64,000 bases of DNA from JAFANK01 sp036741695 (GTDB lineage Bacteria; Vulcanimicrobiota; Vulcanimicrobiia; Eremiobacterales; Eremiobacteraceae): the NCBI GenBank assembly GCA_036741695.1, contig DAINRU010000003.1, positions 1-64,000 on the forward strand, written 5' to 3'. The notes below the pieces were generated by a model. The model did not search any database, was not told the DNA's origin, and was given only the letters and a program-made list of their open reading frames with translations. The translations under genes and the position numbers were made by a program. Shown here one piece after another: positions 1 to 6,210 of the stretch (position 1 is the stretch's first letter; every line of letters begins with the position of its first letter).

Positions 1-1168
1 GACGGCGTGCGTCCCCGATCCGGCCAGCGGCGCGTGCCAGCGTCCCTATCACGATGCGAACGATCGTAACACCGGTGGCCCTCATGGCGCGGCCAACGCG
101 GTCGCTGATGTCAACGGCGGTGCGATGGATGGGTTCATCGGCCAGGCCGAGCGCGGTGGCCGGGGTTGCGTGGGCTTCAGCACAGATCCGCGCTGCGCGG
201 GTCACGAGCACCCCGACGTCATGGGCTATCACGATCAGCGCGAGATCCCCAACTACTGGACCTACGCGCGTAACTTCGTGCTTCAGGATCGCATGTTTGA
301 GCCCAACGCGTCGTGGAGCTTGCCCGAGCATCTGTTCATGGTGTCTGAATGGTCGGCGAAGTGCTCGCGACCCAGCGACCCTTCAAGCTGCGTCAACGAG
401 CTGCAAAGCCCAGACATGCCGGCGCGACCTCGCTTGGGAGGGAAACCGCCCGACTATGCCTGGACCGACCTCACCTACCTGCTCCACCAGCAACACGTCA
501 GCTGGGCCTATTACATCTTCTCAGGCCTAGAACCCGACACAGAAGACGACACGATGAATGGCCCGCAGCGCCGTCTTGCTGCGCGCACACCAGGCATCTG
601 GAATCCGCTGCCGAGTTTCGACACCGTCAAACAGGACGGCGAGCTTGGCAACATCCAGGACATCTCCAACTTCTACAGCGCCGCCAAGCGCGGCACGCTG
701 CCCGCGGTCGCGTGGATCTGCCCCGACAGCATTCACAGCGAGCACCCGACTGCGCTCGTCAGCACCGGACAAACCTATGTGACCGGCTTGGTCAATGCGA
801 TCATGCAAGGACCGGACTGGGATAGCACAGCCATCTTCTTGGCCTGGGATGACTGGGGCGGCTTCTACGACCATGTCAAACCGCCCACGGTCGACGAGAA
901 CGGCTACGGGTTGCGCGTGCCCGCCATGGTCATCAGCGCCTATGCCAGACAGGGCTACATCGATCATCAGATGCTGAGCTTTGATGCCTATGTCAAGTTC
1001 ATCGAAGATGATTTCCTCGGCGGCGCGCGCATCGACCCGAGGACCGACGGCCGTCCGGATCCGAGGCCCGACGTGCGCGAAGACGTCTCTATCCTCGGGG
1101 ATCTGCGCACAGATTTCGACTTCGCCCAAACCCCGCGCCGGCCGCTGATTCTCTCTACCGCTCCATAG
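1..1168 (+). CDS. Phosphoesterase family protein (phospholipase C / acid phosphatase-like), 5' truncated
   Basis: The frame is open from base 2, so the start lies outside the window. It resembles the PF04185 phosphoesterase family, which hydrolyses phosphate esters, often outside the cytoplasm. The N-terminal part visible here has the family-type segment PYHDANDRNTGGPH followed by a DVNGGAMDGF block. The later TAIFLAWDDWGGFYDHVKPP block is the other conserved family segment, with Asp and His residues likely to bind metal. A further RVPAMVISAYARQG stretch also fits. The signal peptide, if any, is missing. The downstream RidA gene is 79 bases away on the same strand. The exact substrate cannot be told from sequence. 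Confidence 0.85.
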   Translation, partial: TACVPDPASGACQRPYHDANDRNTGGPHGAANAVADVNGGAMDGFIGQAERGGRGCVGFSTDPRCAGHEHPDVMGYHDQREIPNYWTYARNFVLQDRMFEPNASWSLPEHLFMVSEWSAKCSRPSDPSSCVNELQSPDMPARPRLGGKPPDYAWTDLTYLLHQQHVSWAYYIFSGLEPDTEDDTMNGPQRRLAARTPGIWNPLPSFDTVKQDGELGNIQDISNFYSAAKRGTLPAVAWICPDSIHSEHPTALVSTGQTYVTGLVNAIMQGPDWDSTAIFLAWDDWGGFYDHVKPPTVDENGYGLRVPAMVISAYARQGYIDHQMLSFDAYVKFIEDDFLGGARIDPRTDGRPDPRPDVREDVSILGDLRTDFDFAQTPRRPLILSTAP

Positions 1169-1247
1169 CGCTCTCGCTTGCATGAGATGCAGCGGGACAA
1201 CCGGAAGACGTCGACGTCCAAACGCCGAGGCGGGAGGGTTCTACAGT

Positions 1248-1637
1248 ATGGGGCGCGTTTGTATTTCTTCGAATGCGCAATGGGAATCGGTGGTCGGCTA
1301 TTCGCGCGCTGTGCGTGTCGGCGCGCACGTGTACGTGTCGGGCACCACCGGTATCGACGATGAGGGTAACGTCGTCGGCGACGCTTCGGCGCAGACCGTC
1401 CGTGCCTTATCCATCATCGAACAGGCGCTGGCGAAGGCCGGCGCACGCATGACTGACGTCGTGCGCACGAGGATCTTCGTCACCGACATCTCCCAGTGGG
1501 AATCGGTCGGACGCGTGCATGGCGAGGTCTTCCGCGACATACGTCCGGCGGCGACCGTCGTCGAGGTGAGCAAGCTTGTGAAACCGGAGATGCTCGTAGA
1601 GATCGAAGCAGACGCCTTCATTGAGGAGACACGATGA
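1248..1637 (+). CDS. RidA / YjgF-family protein
   Basis: A 129-residue protein of the RidA (YjgF/YER057c/UK114) family, whose best-known members hydrolyse reactive enamine/imine intermediates released by PLP enzymes. Family features visible are YSRAVRVGAHVYVSGTTG near residue 18, the central QTVRALSIIEQALAKAGA helix and a C-terminal VEVSKLVKPEMLVEIEADA strand with the typical hydrophobic pattern. The start at 1248 was chosen over upstream in-frame codons because GGGAGGG lies nine bases before it and the protein then has normal family length. It ends in an ATGA overlap with the next gene, so the two are probably translated together. Several RidA-like subfamilies lack the catalytic Arg, so activity is not assured. 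Confidence 0.85.
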   Translation: MGRVCISSNAQWESVVGYSRAVRVGAHVYVSGTTGIDDEGNVVGDASAQTVRALSIIEQALAKAGARMTDVVRTRIFVTDISQWESVGRVHGEVFRDIRPAATVVEVSKLVKPEMLVEIEADAFIEETR

Positions 1638-2881
1638 CGCTTGTACTGCGCGACGCGACCTTGATCGACGGAACGGGAACCGCCCCACAAGCGAAGATGG
1701 CGGTCGTCATCGAGCGCGACACCATCGCAGACGTCACCGCCAAGGCGACCAATCGGCATGAAGACGCACAGGTCTACGACCTATCGGGATTGACCGTGCT
1801 GCCCGGGCTCATCGACGCCCACGCGCACCTCGGCCTCGTCTACCCCTTCGCGGCCGAAGGCGACCCGGGCATCATGTCGCCCGCGGAGATCGCCGCGTAC
1901 ACCTTTGAGAATTGCAACTTGTGTCTGGACGCCGGCTTCACGACGGTGCGCGATATGTGCGGCGTCGACGGCGGGCTCGTGCGCGCGATCGCGTCGGGTG
2001 CGGTGCGCGGACCACGGGTCTTCCCTTCCGGCGCCGCCATCGTGCAGACCGGCGGTCACGGGCATATCTCCGGTCCGTTCTGCTTCCTCGACCATGACCG
2101 GACCCTTGCCATCCCGGGTCTCGTCCAGCTCGCCGCCATCTGTGACGGCGCCGATGCCGTGCGCCGTCAAGCACGGGTGAACTTCCGCCGTGGCGCGACC
2201 CAGCTCAAAGCCTTCGTGTCGGGCGGCGTCGTCTCCACGACCGATCGCCTTGAGGACACACAGCTCACCGTCGAGGAGCTCAAGGCCGCAGTGCACGAGG
2301 CCAAGGCGCGCGAGACCTACGTCGCCGGCCACGCGCACAACATCCGCTCTATCCGCAACGGGCTCGAAGCGGGCATCGAATGCTTCGAGCACGGGACGCT
2401 GCTCGATGAAGCCACAGCCGCCCTCATGGCCAAGGCCGGCGCCGCCCTCGACCCCACGCTGGCCGTCGCTCGTCTCATGGCCACGCACTGGAAGCAGTGG
2501 GGGCTCGATGAGTTCGTCGTGCCCCGCATCAAGGGCTGTGAAGACGCTATGACCCGCGCCGTGCAGATCGCCGAAGCCGCCGGCGTGCTCATCGGCTCCG
2601 GCTCAGACTTGCTCGGCCCCAAACAGAACCGGCGCGGGCTTGAGATCGTCCTCAAGGCCAACATCCTCGGTCCGGCGCGCGCCATCCAGTGCGCGACACA
2701 AGGTAATGCTCGCATGATGCATCAGGAGCATCGCCTAGGGACGATCGCCGCGGGCAAGCTTGCCGATTGCATCGCCGTCAAAGGCGATCCGCTCGCCGAC
2801 CCTTCAGTGTTGGACGACCCAACGCGCGTTGTGCTCGTCGTCAAAGGCGGCGAGGTGGTCAAAGACCTCATCAGCGCCTGA
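1634..2881 (+). CDS. Metal-dependent amidohydrolase (imidazolonepropionase/prolidase-like)
   Basis: A 415-residue amidohydrolase-superfamily enzyme, likely cytoplasmic, that hydrolyses a C-N bond. The metal ligands of a binuclear centre can be seen: HAH at residues 63-65 after VLPGLID, a candidate carboxylated Lys192 in QLKAFVSGG, His233/His235 in AGHAHN, His253 in FEHGT and Asp325 in GSGSDLLGP. The C-terminus has the usual small beta-sandwich segment (RLGTIAAGKLADCIAVKGDP). Length is normal for the group of secreted/cytosolic Xaa-Pro dipeptidase-like amidohydrolases. Its start overlaps the RidA stop by four bases; a RidA partner would fit an imine-generating hydrolytic pathway, but the substrate is unknown. 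Confidence 0.88.
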   Translation: MTLVLRDATLIDGTGTAPQAKMAVVIERDTIADVTAKATNRHEDAQVYDLSGLTVLPGLIDAHAHLGLVYPFAAEGDPGIMSPAEIAAYTFENCNLCLDAGFTTVRDMCGVDGGLVRAIASGAVRGPRVFPSGAAIVQTGGHGHISGPFCFLDHDRTLAIPGLVQLAAICDGADAVRRQARVNFRRGATQLKAFVSGGVVSTTDRLEDTQLTVEELKAAVHEAKARETYVAGHAHNIRSIRNGLEAGIECFEHGTLLDEATAALMAKAGAALDPTLAVARLMATHWKQWGLDEFVVPRIKGCEDAMTRAVQIAEAAGVLIGSGSDLLGPKQNRRGLEIVLKANILGPARAIQCATQGNARMMHQEHRLGTIAAGKLADCIAVKGDPLADPSVLDDPTRVVLVVKGGEVVKDLISA

Positions 2882-2882
2882 T

Positions 2883-3281
2883 CTAGCGTGCGATGCGCTC
2901 GAGCACGCGGTGAAGGCGCGCATTGACGTCGTCGGCGATGCTCGCAAGTTCCGGACGCCCGACCGTTCCGAGCAGCGCCTTGGCGTCGACCGCTGAGACG
3001 ATGACGCCGCTTGCCTCCTGCTGCACGACGACGTTGCAAGGCAAGAGCAGGCCGAGCTGGCTCTCGCGTTCGAGCGCAGCCTGGGCGAGCTTCGGATTGC
3101 ACGCGCCTAAGATCACGTAGGGCCGGAAATCGGCGTCGATCTTCTCTTTGAACGCCCGGCTCACGTCGATCTCGCACAAGACGCCGAAGCCCTCCTCCTT
3201 GAGCAAGTCCTTCGCGCGCGCTACCGCGTCTGCAAAGGACAGCTTCGTCGCTGTCGATGTACCATAGCGCAGGTGCAGCAT
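2883..3281 (-). CDS. DUF302 domain protein
   Basis: A 132-residue protein with the DUF302 fold pattern: an N-terminal FADAVARAKDLLKEEGFGVL helix-strand, the ILGACNPKLAQAALERE motif around residues 57-73, and LLLPCNVVVQQEASG near residue 78. The function of DUF302 is not established; members are found both alone and next to redox or stress proteins. The start ATG at 3281 is preceded by GGAGGCGATCTG, a strong ribosome binding site, and it overlaps the stop of the upstream alpha/beta hydrolase (TGATG), so the two form one transcription unit. A much longer open frame continues upstream but is a shadow of that hydrolase. It ends two bases from the convergent amidohydrolase stop. Confidence 0.85.
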   Translation of the reverse strand: MLHLRYGTSTATKLSFADAVARAKDLLKEEGFGVLCEIDVSRAFKEKIDADFRPYVILGACNPKLAQAALERESQLGLLLPCNVVVQQEASGVIVSAVDAKALLGTVGRPELASIADDVNARLHRVLERIAR

Positions 3282-3943
3282 CAGATCGCCTCCTTGGCGG
3301 CGGGCAAGTATTTGAGGAACCAGGAGCGCGCCAGCTCCGCGACGCGTTCGAGGGTTCCAGGCTCCTCGAAGAGATGCGATGCGCCCGCCACGATGATCGT
3401 GTCGTGCGTGCACACCAGATCCTTCGCCGCAGCGAGGTTGAGCTCGAGGACCTGCGGGTCGTTGCCGCCCACGATGAAGAGCGTGGGAGCATTCACCTGG
3501 GGCAACAGCGGCGCCGCCATGTCGACACGGCCTCCTCGCGACACGACTGCCCCGACATCGCGCGCCCGGTGAACGGCTGCGATGAGGGCGGCAGCAGCGC
3601 CGGTGCTGGCGCCGAAAAGCCCGACAGGCTTCCCTTTGACTTCGACGCTTGCGGCAACCCAGTCGATGGCCGCTTCGAGCCTCGAGGACAAGAAACCGAC
3701 GTCGAAGCGCAGCATGTCCGTGCGCCGGTCGTACTCCTCCTCCTCGGGCGTGAGCAAGTCGAGGAGCAGGGTCGCCAAACCCGCCTGCTGGAGCACGCGC
3801 GCCACGAACTGGTTGCGCATGCTGAAGCGGCTGCTCCCGCTGCCGTGAGCGAAGACGATCGTGCCCAGCGCATCCTGCGGCACGCTCCACAGAGCGGCGA
3901 GCTGGGCATGGCCTGCGTCGATTCTGAGGTCATGAGCCTGCAT
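3281..3943 (-). CDS. Alpha/beta hydrolase (dienelactone hydrolase-like)
   Basis: A 220-residue serine hydrolase with the dienelactone-hydrolase layout. The nucleophile Ser113 sits in GASTG, followed by a candidate acid Asp162 in GGNDPQV and His190 in GASHLFEE. An FAHGSGSSRFSMRN segment at residues 31-44 forms the oxyanion-side loop. This subgroup is often annotated as dienelactone hydrolase, and it commonly occurs next to phosphoribosyltransferase-like genes, but here it is coupled to a DUF302 gene by a one-codon overlap. Substrate unknown; cytoplasmic by lack of a signal peptide. The gene is divergent from the flavin protein at 4044 with about 100 bases between them. Confidence 0.85.
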   Translation of the reverse strand: MQAHDLRIDAGHAQLAALWSVPQDALGTIVFAHGSGSSRFSMRNQFVARVLQQAGLATLLLDLLTPEEEEYDRRTDMLRFDVGFLSSRLEAAIDWVAASVEVKGKPVGLFGASTGAAAALIAAVHRARDVGAVVSRGGRVDMAAPLLPQVNAPTLFIVGGNDPQVLELNLAAAKDLVCTHDTIIVAGASHLFEEPGTLERVAELARSWFLKYLPAAKEAI

Positions 3944-4031
3944 TTGCGATTTCCATCATAGCGCTGCCACAGGAGGGAGTTATGATGGCGCGTCTTCACG
4001 CCACCTTCACATCATCGCAGAAGCCAGATTT

Positions 4032-4044
4032 TATACTATCCCCA
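4032..4044 (+). promoter_or_regulatory. Candidate -10 box for a leaderless transcript
   Basis: TATACT at 4032-4037 ends six bases before the ATG at 4044, and there is no Shine-Dalgarno sequence between. With usual spacing, transcription would begin at or within a base of the start codon, so the mRNA would be leaderless. The -35 is weak (TTCACA at 4006-4011 with a long spacer), which lowers confidence. Confidence 0.35.
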
Positions 4045-4496
4045 TGCTCGGACAATTGAATCACGAGGACATGGAGGAGCTCCTGCGCAGCTCGGTCGTC
4101 GGCAGGATCGGCTGTCATGCCGAGGGCCGGACCTACGTCGTCCCCATCAGCTACGCCTACGATAAGGGAGCGGTCATCGGGCATAGTGCCAACGGGCTCA
4201 AACTGCGTATGATGCGCGAAAATCCGAACGTCTGTTTTGAGGTCGATCGCATGGACGACCTCGGCAACTGGCGCAGCGTCATCGCCTGGGGACGGTTCGA
4301 GGAGCTGAGCGGCAGCGATGCCGACCACGCCATGGCCCAGCTGCTCGCCAAGCTGTTGCCCATCGCCGTGACGAGCGAGACGAGCCATCCGCCAAAGGAT
4401 CTCACCCATCAGAATCGGGCGCACAGCGAGGGATTGCCGGCCGTCGTCTACCGCATCCGCTTGACCGAGATGACCGGGCGCTTCGAGCGCCGCTAG
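4044..4496 (+). CDS. Pyridoxamine 5'-phosphate oxidase-family (flavin split-barrel) protein
   Basis: A 150-residue member of the split beta-barrel flavin/F420-binding group. The N-terminus has the helix LGQLNHEDMEELLRSS followed by VVGRIGCHAEGRTYVVPISY, the typical first strands of the barrel, and GAVIGHSANGLKLRMM that usually lines the cofactor phosphate. A WRSVIAWGRFEEL strand follows. Proteins of this short type (nitroimidazole-resistance-like, PF12900/PF01243) bind FMN or related cofactors; real substrates are rarely known. The C-terminal VVYRIRLTEMTGRFERR is a standard end for the family. The gene stands alone and faces the molybdoenzyme operon convergently, with a palindromic repeat between. 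Confidence 0.82.
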   Translation: MLGQLNHEDMEELLRSSVVGRIGCHAEGRTYVVPISYAYDKGAVIGHSANGLKLRMMRENPNVCFEVDRMDDLGNWRSVIAWGRFEELSGSDADHAMAQLLAKLLPIAVTSETSHPPKDLTHQNRAHSEGLPAVVYRIRLTEMTGRFERR

Positions 4497-4515
4497 AAAG
4501 TGGGCGCATGGTTAA

Positions 4516-4571
4516 ACGGACCTAAAGGTCCGTTGCTTCAAGGTTCGTTGCTTCAAAGGTCCGTGTTTGAA
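4516..4571 (+). repeat. Intergenic palindromic repeat, copy 1
   Basis: The perfect palindrome ACGGACCTAAAGGTCCGT (4516-4533) is followed by direct repeats of about 15 bases: GGTCCGTTGCTTCAA, GGTTCGTTGCTTCAA and AGGTCCGTGTTTGAA. It sits between two convergent genes, 19 bases after one stop and 10 before the other. The same arrangement occurs at 42371, an inverted copy at 14238-14271 and a degenerate copy at 46624. It may act as a two-way terminator. Confidence 0.8.
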
Positions 4572-4580
4572 CCCGCGCGT

Positions 4581-5567
4581 TTAGCCCGCGCACGCTTCGA
4601 ACGTTCGCCGTGCGAAGACGCGTAGCATGCGCTTGCGGTAGGGGATCGACCCGCTCGTGTTATCCAGCGGCTTGCCGGCGGCGTATGTGGCTTCCGCAGC
4701 CGCCTCGAGCGCATCAGGGCCCAAGTCCGTGCCGACGAGCGCCGCTGCAGCCGCAGCCACCTCTACCGGCTTTGCAGCGACGGCGTTGAGGACGACCCGT
4801 GCGCTGCTGCACACCCCTGCCGCGTCCAGCTCGACGACGGCGGCGACGCCGAGGATCGGAAAATCAAAGGAGTTGCGCAAGCGCAGCTTGCGATAGGCGC
4901 TGCGCGTTCGGGCTTTTAGCGCCGGCACGAAGATCTTGACGACGATCTCGTCCGGCTGTTTGGCCCAGGCGCGCATGCCGTCGTTGAGGAGGAAGTCAGC
5001 GACGGCGACTTCTCTGCTGCCGCGTGGTCCGGCGAGTTGCACCCGCGCACCGTATGCCTGCAGCACGGGCGCGGTATCCGAGGAGTTGACCGCGACGCAC
5101 TTCGGACTGCTCGGCGCGACGCGGCAGACGTCACCATCTTTCTTCATGCAATAGCCGAGCGCTTGACGCCAGTCCAGGTTCTGGTTGTAGTAGTTGCAAC
5201 GCGTGTCGAGACAGAGGTTCCCGCCGATCGTGCCCATGTTGCGCAGCTGCGGCGTTGAGATCGCAACGGCGGCTTCGGCGAGCGCAGGATACCTTGACTG
5301 CACGATATCGCTCTCGGCGATATCGGTCAAGGTTGCGAGCGCGCCGAGCTCGAGTCCATCGTGCTCGTCAAAACGGATGTAGCGAAGATCAGCGATCGGC
5401 CGTAAGCCGATGAGCACGTTCGGGCTGAAGAGCCGCTGCTTCATGTTGGCGTAGAGATCCGTGCCGCCGGAGACGACAAGCGCTGCCGGCCCGTGTTCGG
5501 CGAGCAGCGCCAGCGCGCCGTCGACGCTGCGCGCTGGCTCGTAGCGGAAGGGCGGCAGCCTGTGCAT
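4581..5567 (-). CDS. FAD-binding subunit of 4-hydroxybenzoyl-CoA reductase-like molybdoenzyme
   Basis: A 328-residue FAD subunit of the xanthine-oxidase family. FAD contacts are seen in VVSGGTDLYANMKQ (residues 31-44) and MGTIGGNLC (111-119). An insert absent from ordinary CoxM-type subunits follows, with Cys124, Cys140, Cys148 and Cys157. Its 16/8/9 spacing agrees with my recollection of the four Cys that hold the extra [4Fe-4S] cluster in the HcrB subunit of 4-hydroxybenzoyl-CoA reductase of Thauera aromatica, an enzyme that removes a phenolic hydroxyl in anaerobic aromatic degradation. It is the last gene of a minus-strand operon with the other two subunits. Direction (oxidation or reduction) and substrate are inference; no benzoyl-CoA reductase gene is in the window. 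Confidence 0.85.
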   Translation of the reverse strand: MHRLPPFRYEPARSVDGALALLAEHGPAALVVSGGTDLYANMKQRLFSPNVLIGLRPIADLRYIRFDEHDGLELGALATLTDIAESDIVQSRYPALAEAAVAISTPQLRNMGTIGGNLCLDTRCNYYNQNLDWRQALGYCMKKDGDVCRVAPSSPKCVAVNSSDTAPVLQAYGARVQLAGPRGSREVAVADFLLNDGMRAWAKQPDEIVVKIFVPALKARTRSAYRKLRLRNSFDFPILGVAAVVELDAAGVCSSARVVLNAVAAKPVEVAAAAAALVGTDLGPDALEAAAEATYAAGKPLDNTSGSIPYRKRMLRVFARRTFEACAG

Positions 5568-5569
5568 GC

Positions 5570-6046
5570 TTAGCCCTTCGTCGCCGCGCCGCTCGCGCCG
5601 AAGCGCTTGAGCTCGGCGTCGATGTCAAGCGGCAGAGTGGGTGCCTGCGATTCGAACTCGCCCCATCGCTCGCGCGGGACCATCCACATTATCTCGAACT
5701 CGTGCCCGTCCGGATCGACGCCGTAGACCGACTTCGTAGCGCCGTGATCGCTTTCGCCGGAGATCACCCCGCGCTGGATGAGCGTCGTGCGCGTTGCGGC
5801 GAGATCTTCGATCGTGGGCACCTGCCAGGCCAGATGGAAGAGACCCACCGCGCTCTGCGGCGGTTCGGTCGCCCGTGCTCCCAGCGCCAAAAAGCCGAGG
5901 TCGTGGTGGTTAGTGGAGCCTTGCGCGCGCATGAACGCCATCTGGCGACCTGCGCGGGCGATCTCGGTGAATCCGAACGTGTCGCGATAGAACGCGACCG
6001 AGCGGTCGAGATCCTTCACTTTGAGCACTGCGTGATTCAAGTTCAT
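5570..6046 (-). CDS. VOC-family (glyoxalase/dioxygenase fold) protein
   Basis: A 158-residue vicinal-oxygen-chelate protein. It starts MNLNHAVLKVKDLDRSVAFY with the first metal-type His, contains the second module LFHLAWQVPTIEDL with another His, and ends that module with YGVDPDGHEFEIMW, where Glu is the usual third ligand. This suits a glyoxalase/bleomycin-resistance/extradiol-dioxygenase fold. The start at 6046 is preceded by AGGGATAAGCAG and overlaps the stop of the 55-residue membrane protein upstream by four bases. It lies two bases before the FAD subunit gene, so it belongs to the molybdoenzyme operon; a role with an aromatic or CoA substrate is only inference. A longer upstream extension in this frame is the shadow of the small gene. 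Confidence 0.85.
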   Translation of the reverse strand: MNLNHAVLKVKDLDRSVAFYRDTFGFTEIARAGRQMAFMRAQGSTNHHDLGFLALGARATEPPQSAVGLFHLAWQVPTIEDLAATRTTLIQRGVISGESDHGATKSVYGVDPDGHEFEIMWMVPRERWGEFESQAPTLPLDIDAELKRFGASGAATKG

Positions 6047-6210
6047 CTGCTTATCCCTATATAGTGGATGATCGCGTAGACTATCACGATAACGAGGATC
6101 GCGGCCCCTATCGCGGCCCATAAGAGCGCATTGGTGACGGAGAGAGAGACTAACCACTCAAAGAGCCGTTGCTTCTCCGGCGTCGGCTGCTTCGGCGATC
6201 CAAGCATCAT
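6043..6210 (-). CDS. 55-residue single-pass membrane protein in the molybdoenzyme operon
   Basis: A short gene overlapping its neighbours by four bases at both ends (ATGA): its ATG at 6210 overlaps the stop of the Mo subunit, and its stop overlaps the ATG of the VOC protein. A second ATG follows at 6207. The protein has a charged N-terminus (GSPKQPTPEKQRLFEW) and one strong hydrophobic segment at about residues 28-50 (WAAIGAAILVIVIVYAIIHY). No known family is recognised. The two translational-coupling overlaps and the clean membrane segment argue that it is real. It could anchor or tune the otherwise soluble molybdoenzyme, which is inference. Confidence 0.72.
   Translation of the reverse strand: MMLGSPKQPTPEKQRLFEWLVSLSVTNALLWAAIGAAILVIVIVYAIIHYIGISR

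Noticed and set aside
2883..3890. A 335-codon minus frame extending the DUF302 gene upstream
   Set aside because: The extra part overlaps the alpha/beta hydrolase, which has all catalytic residues; the ATG at 3281 has a strong ribosome binding site.
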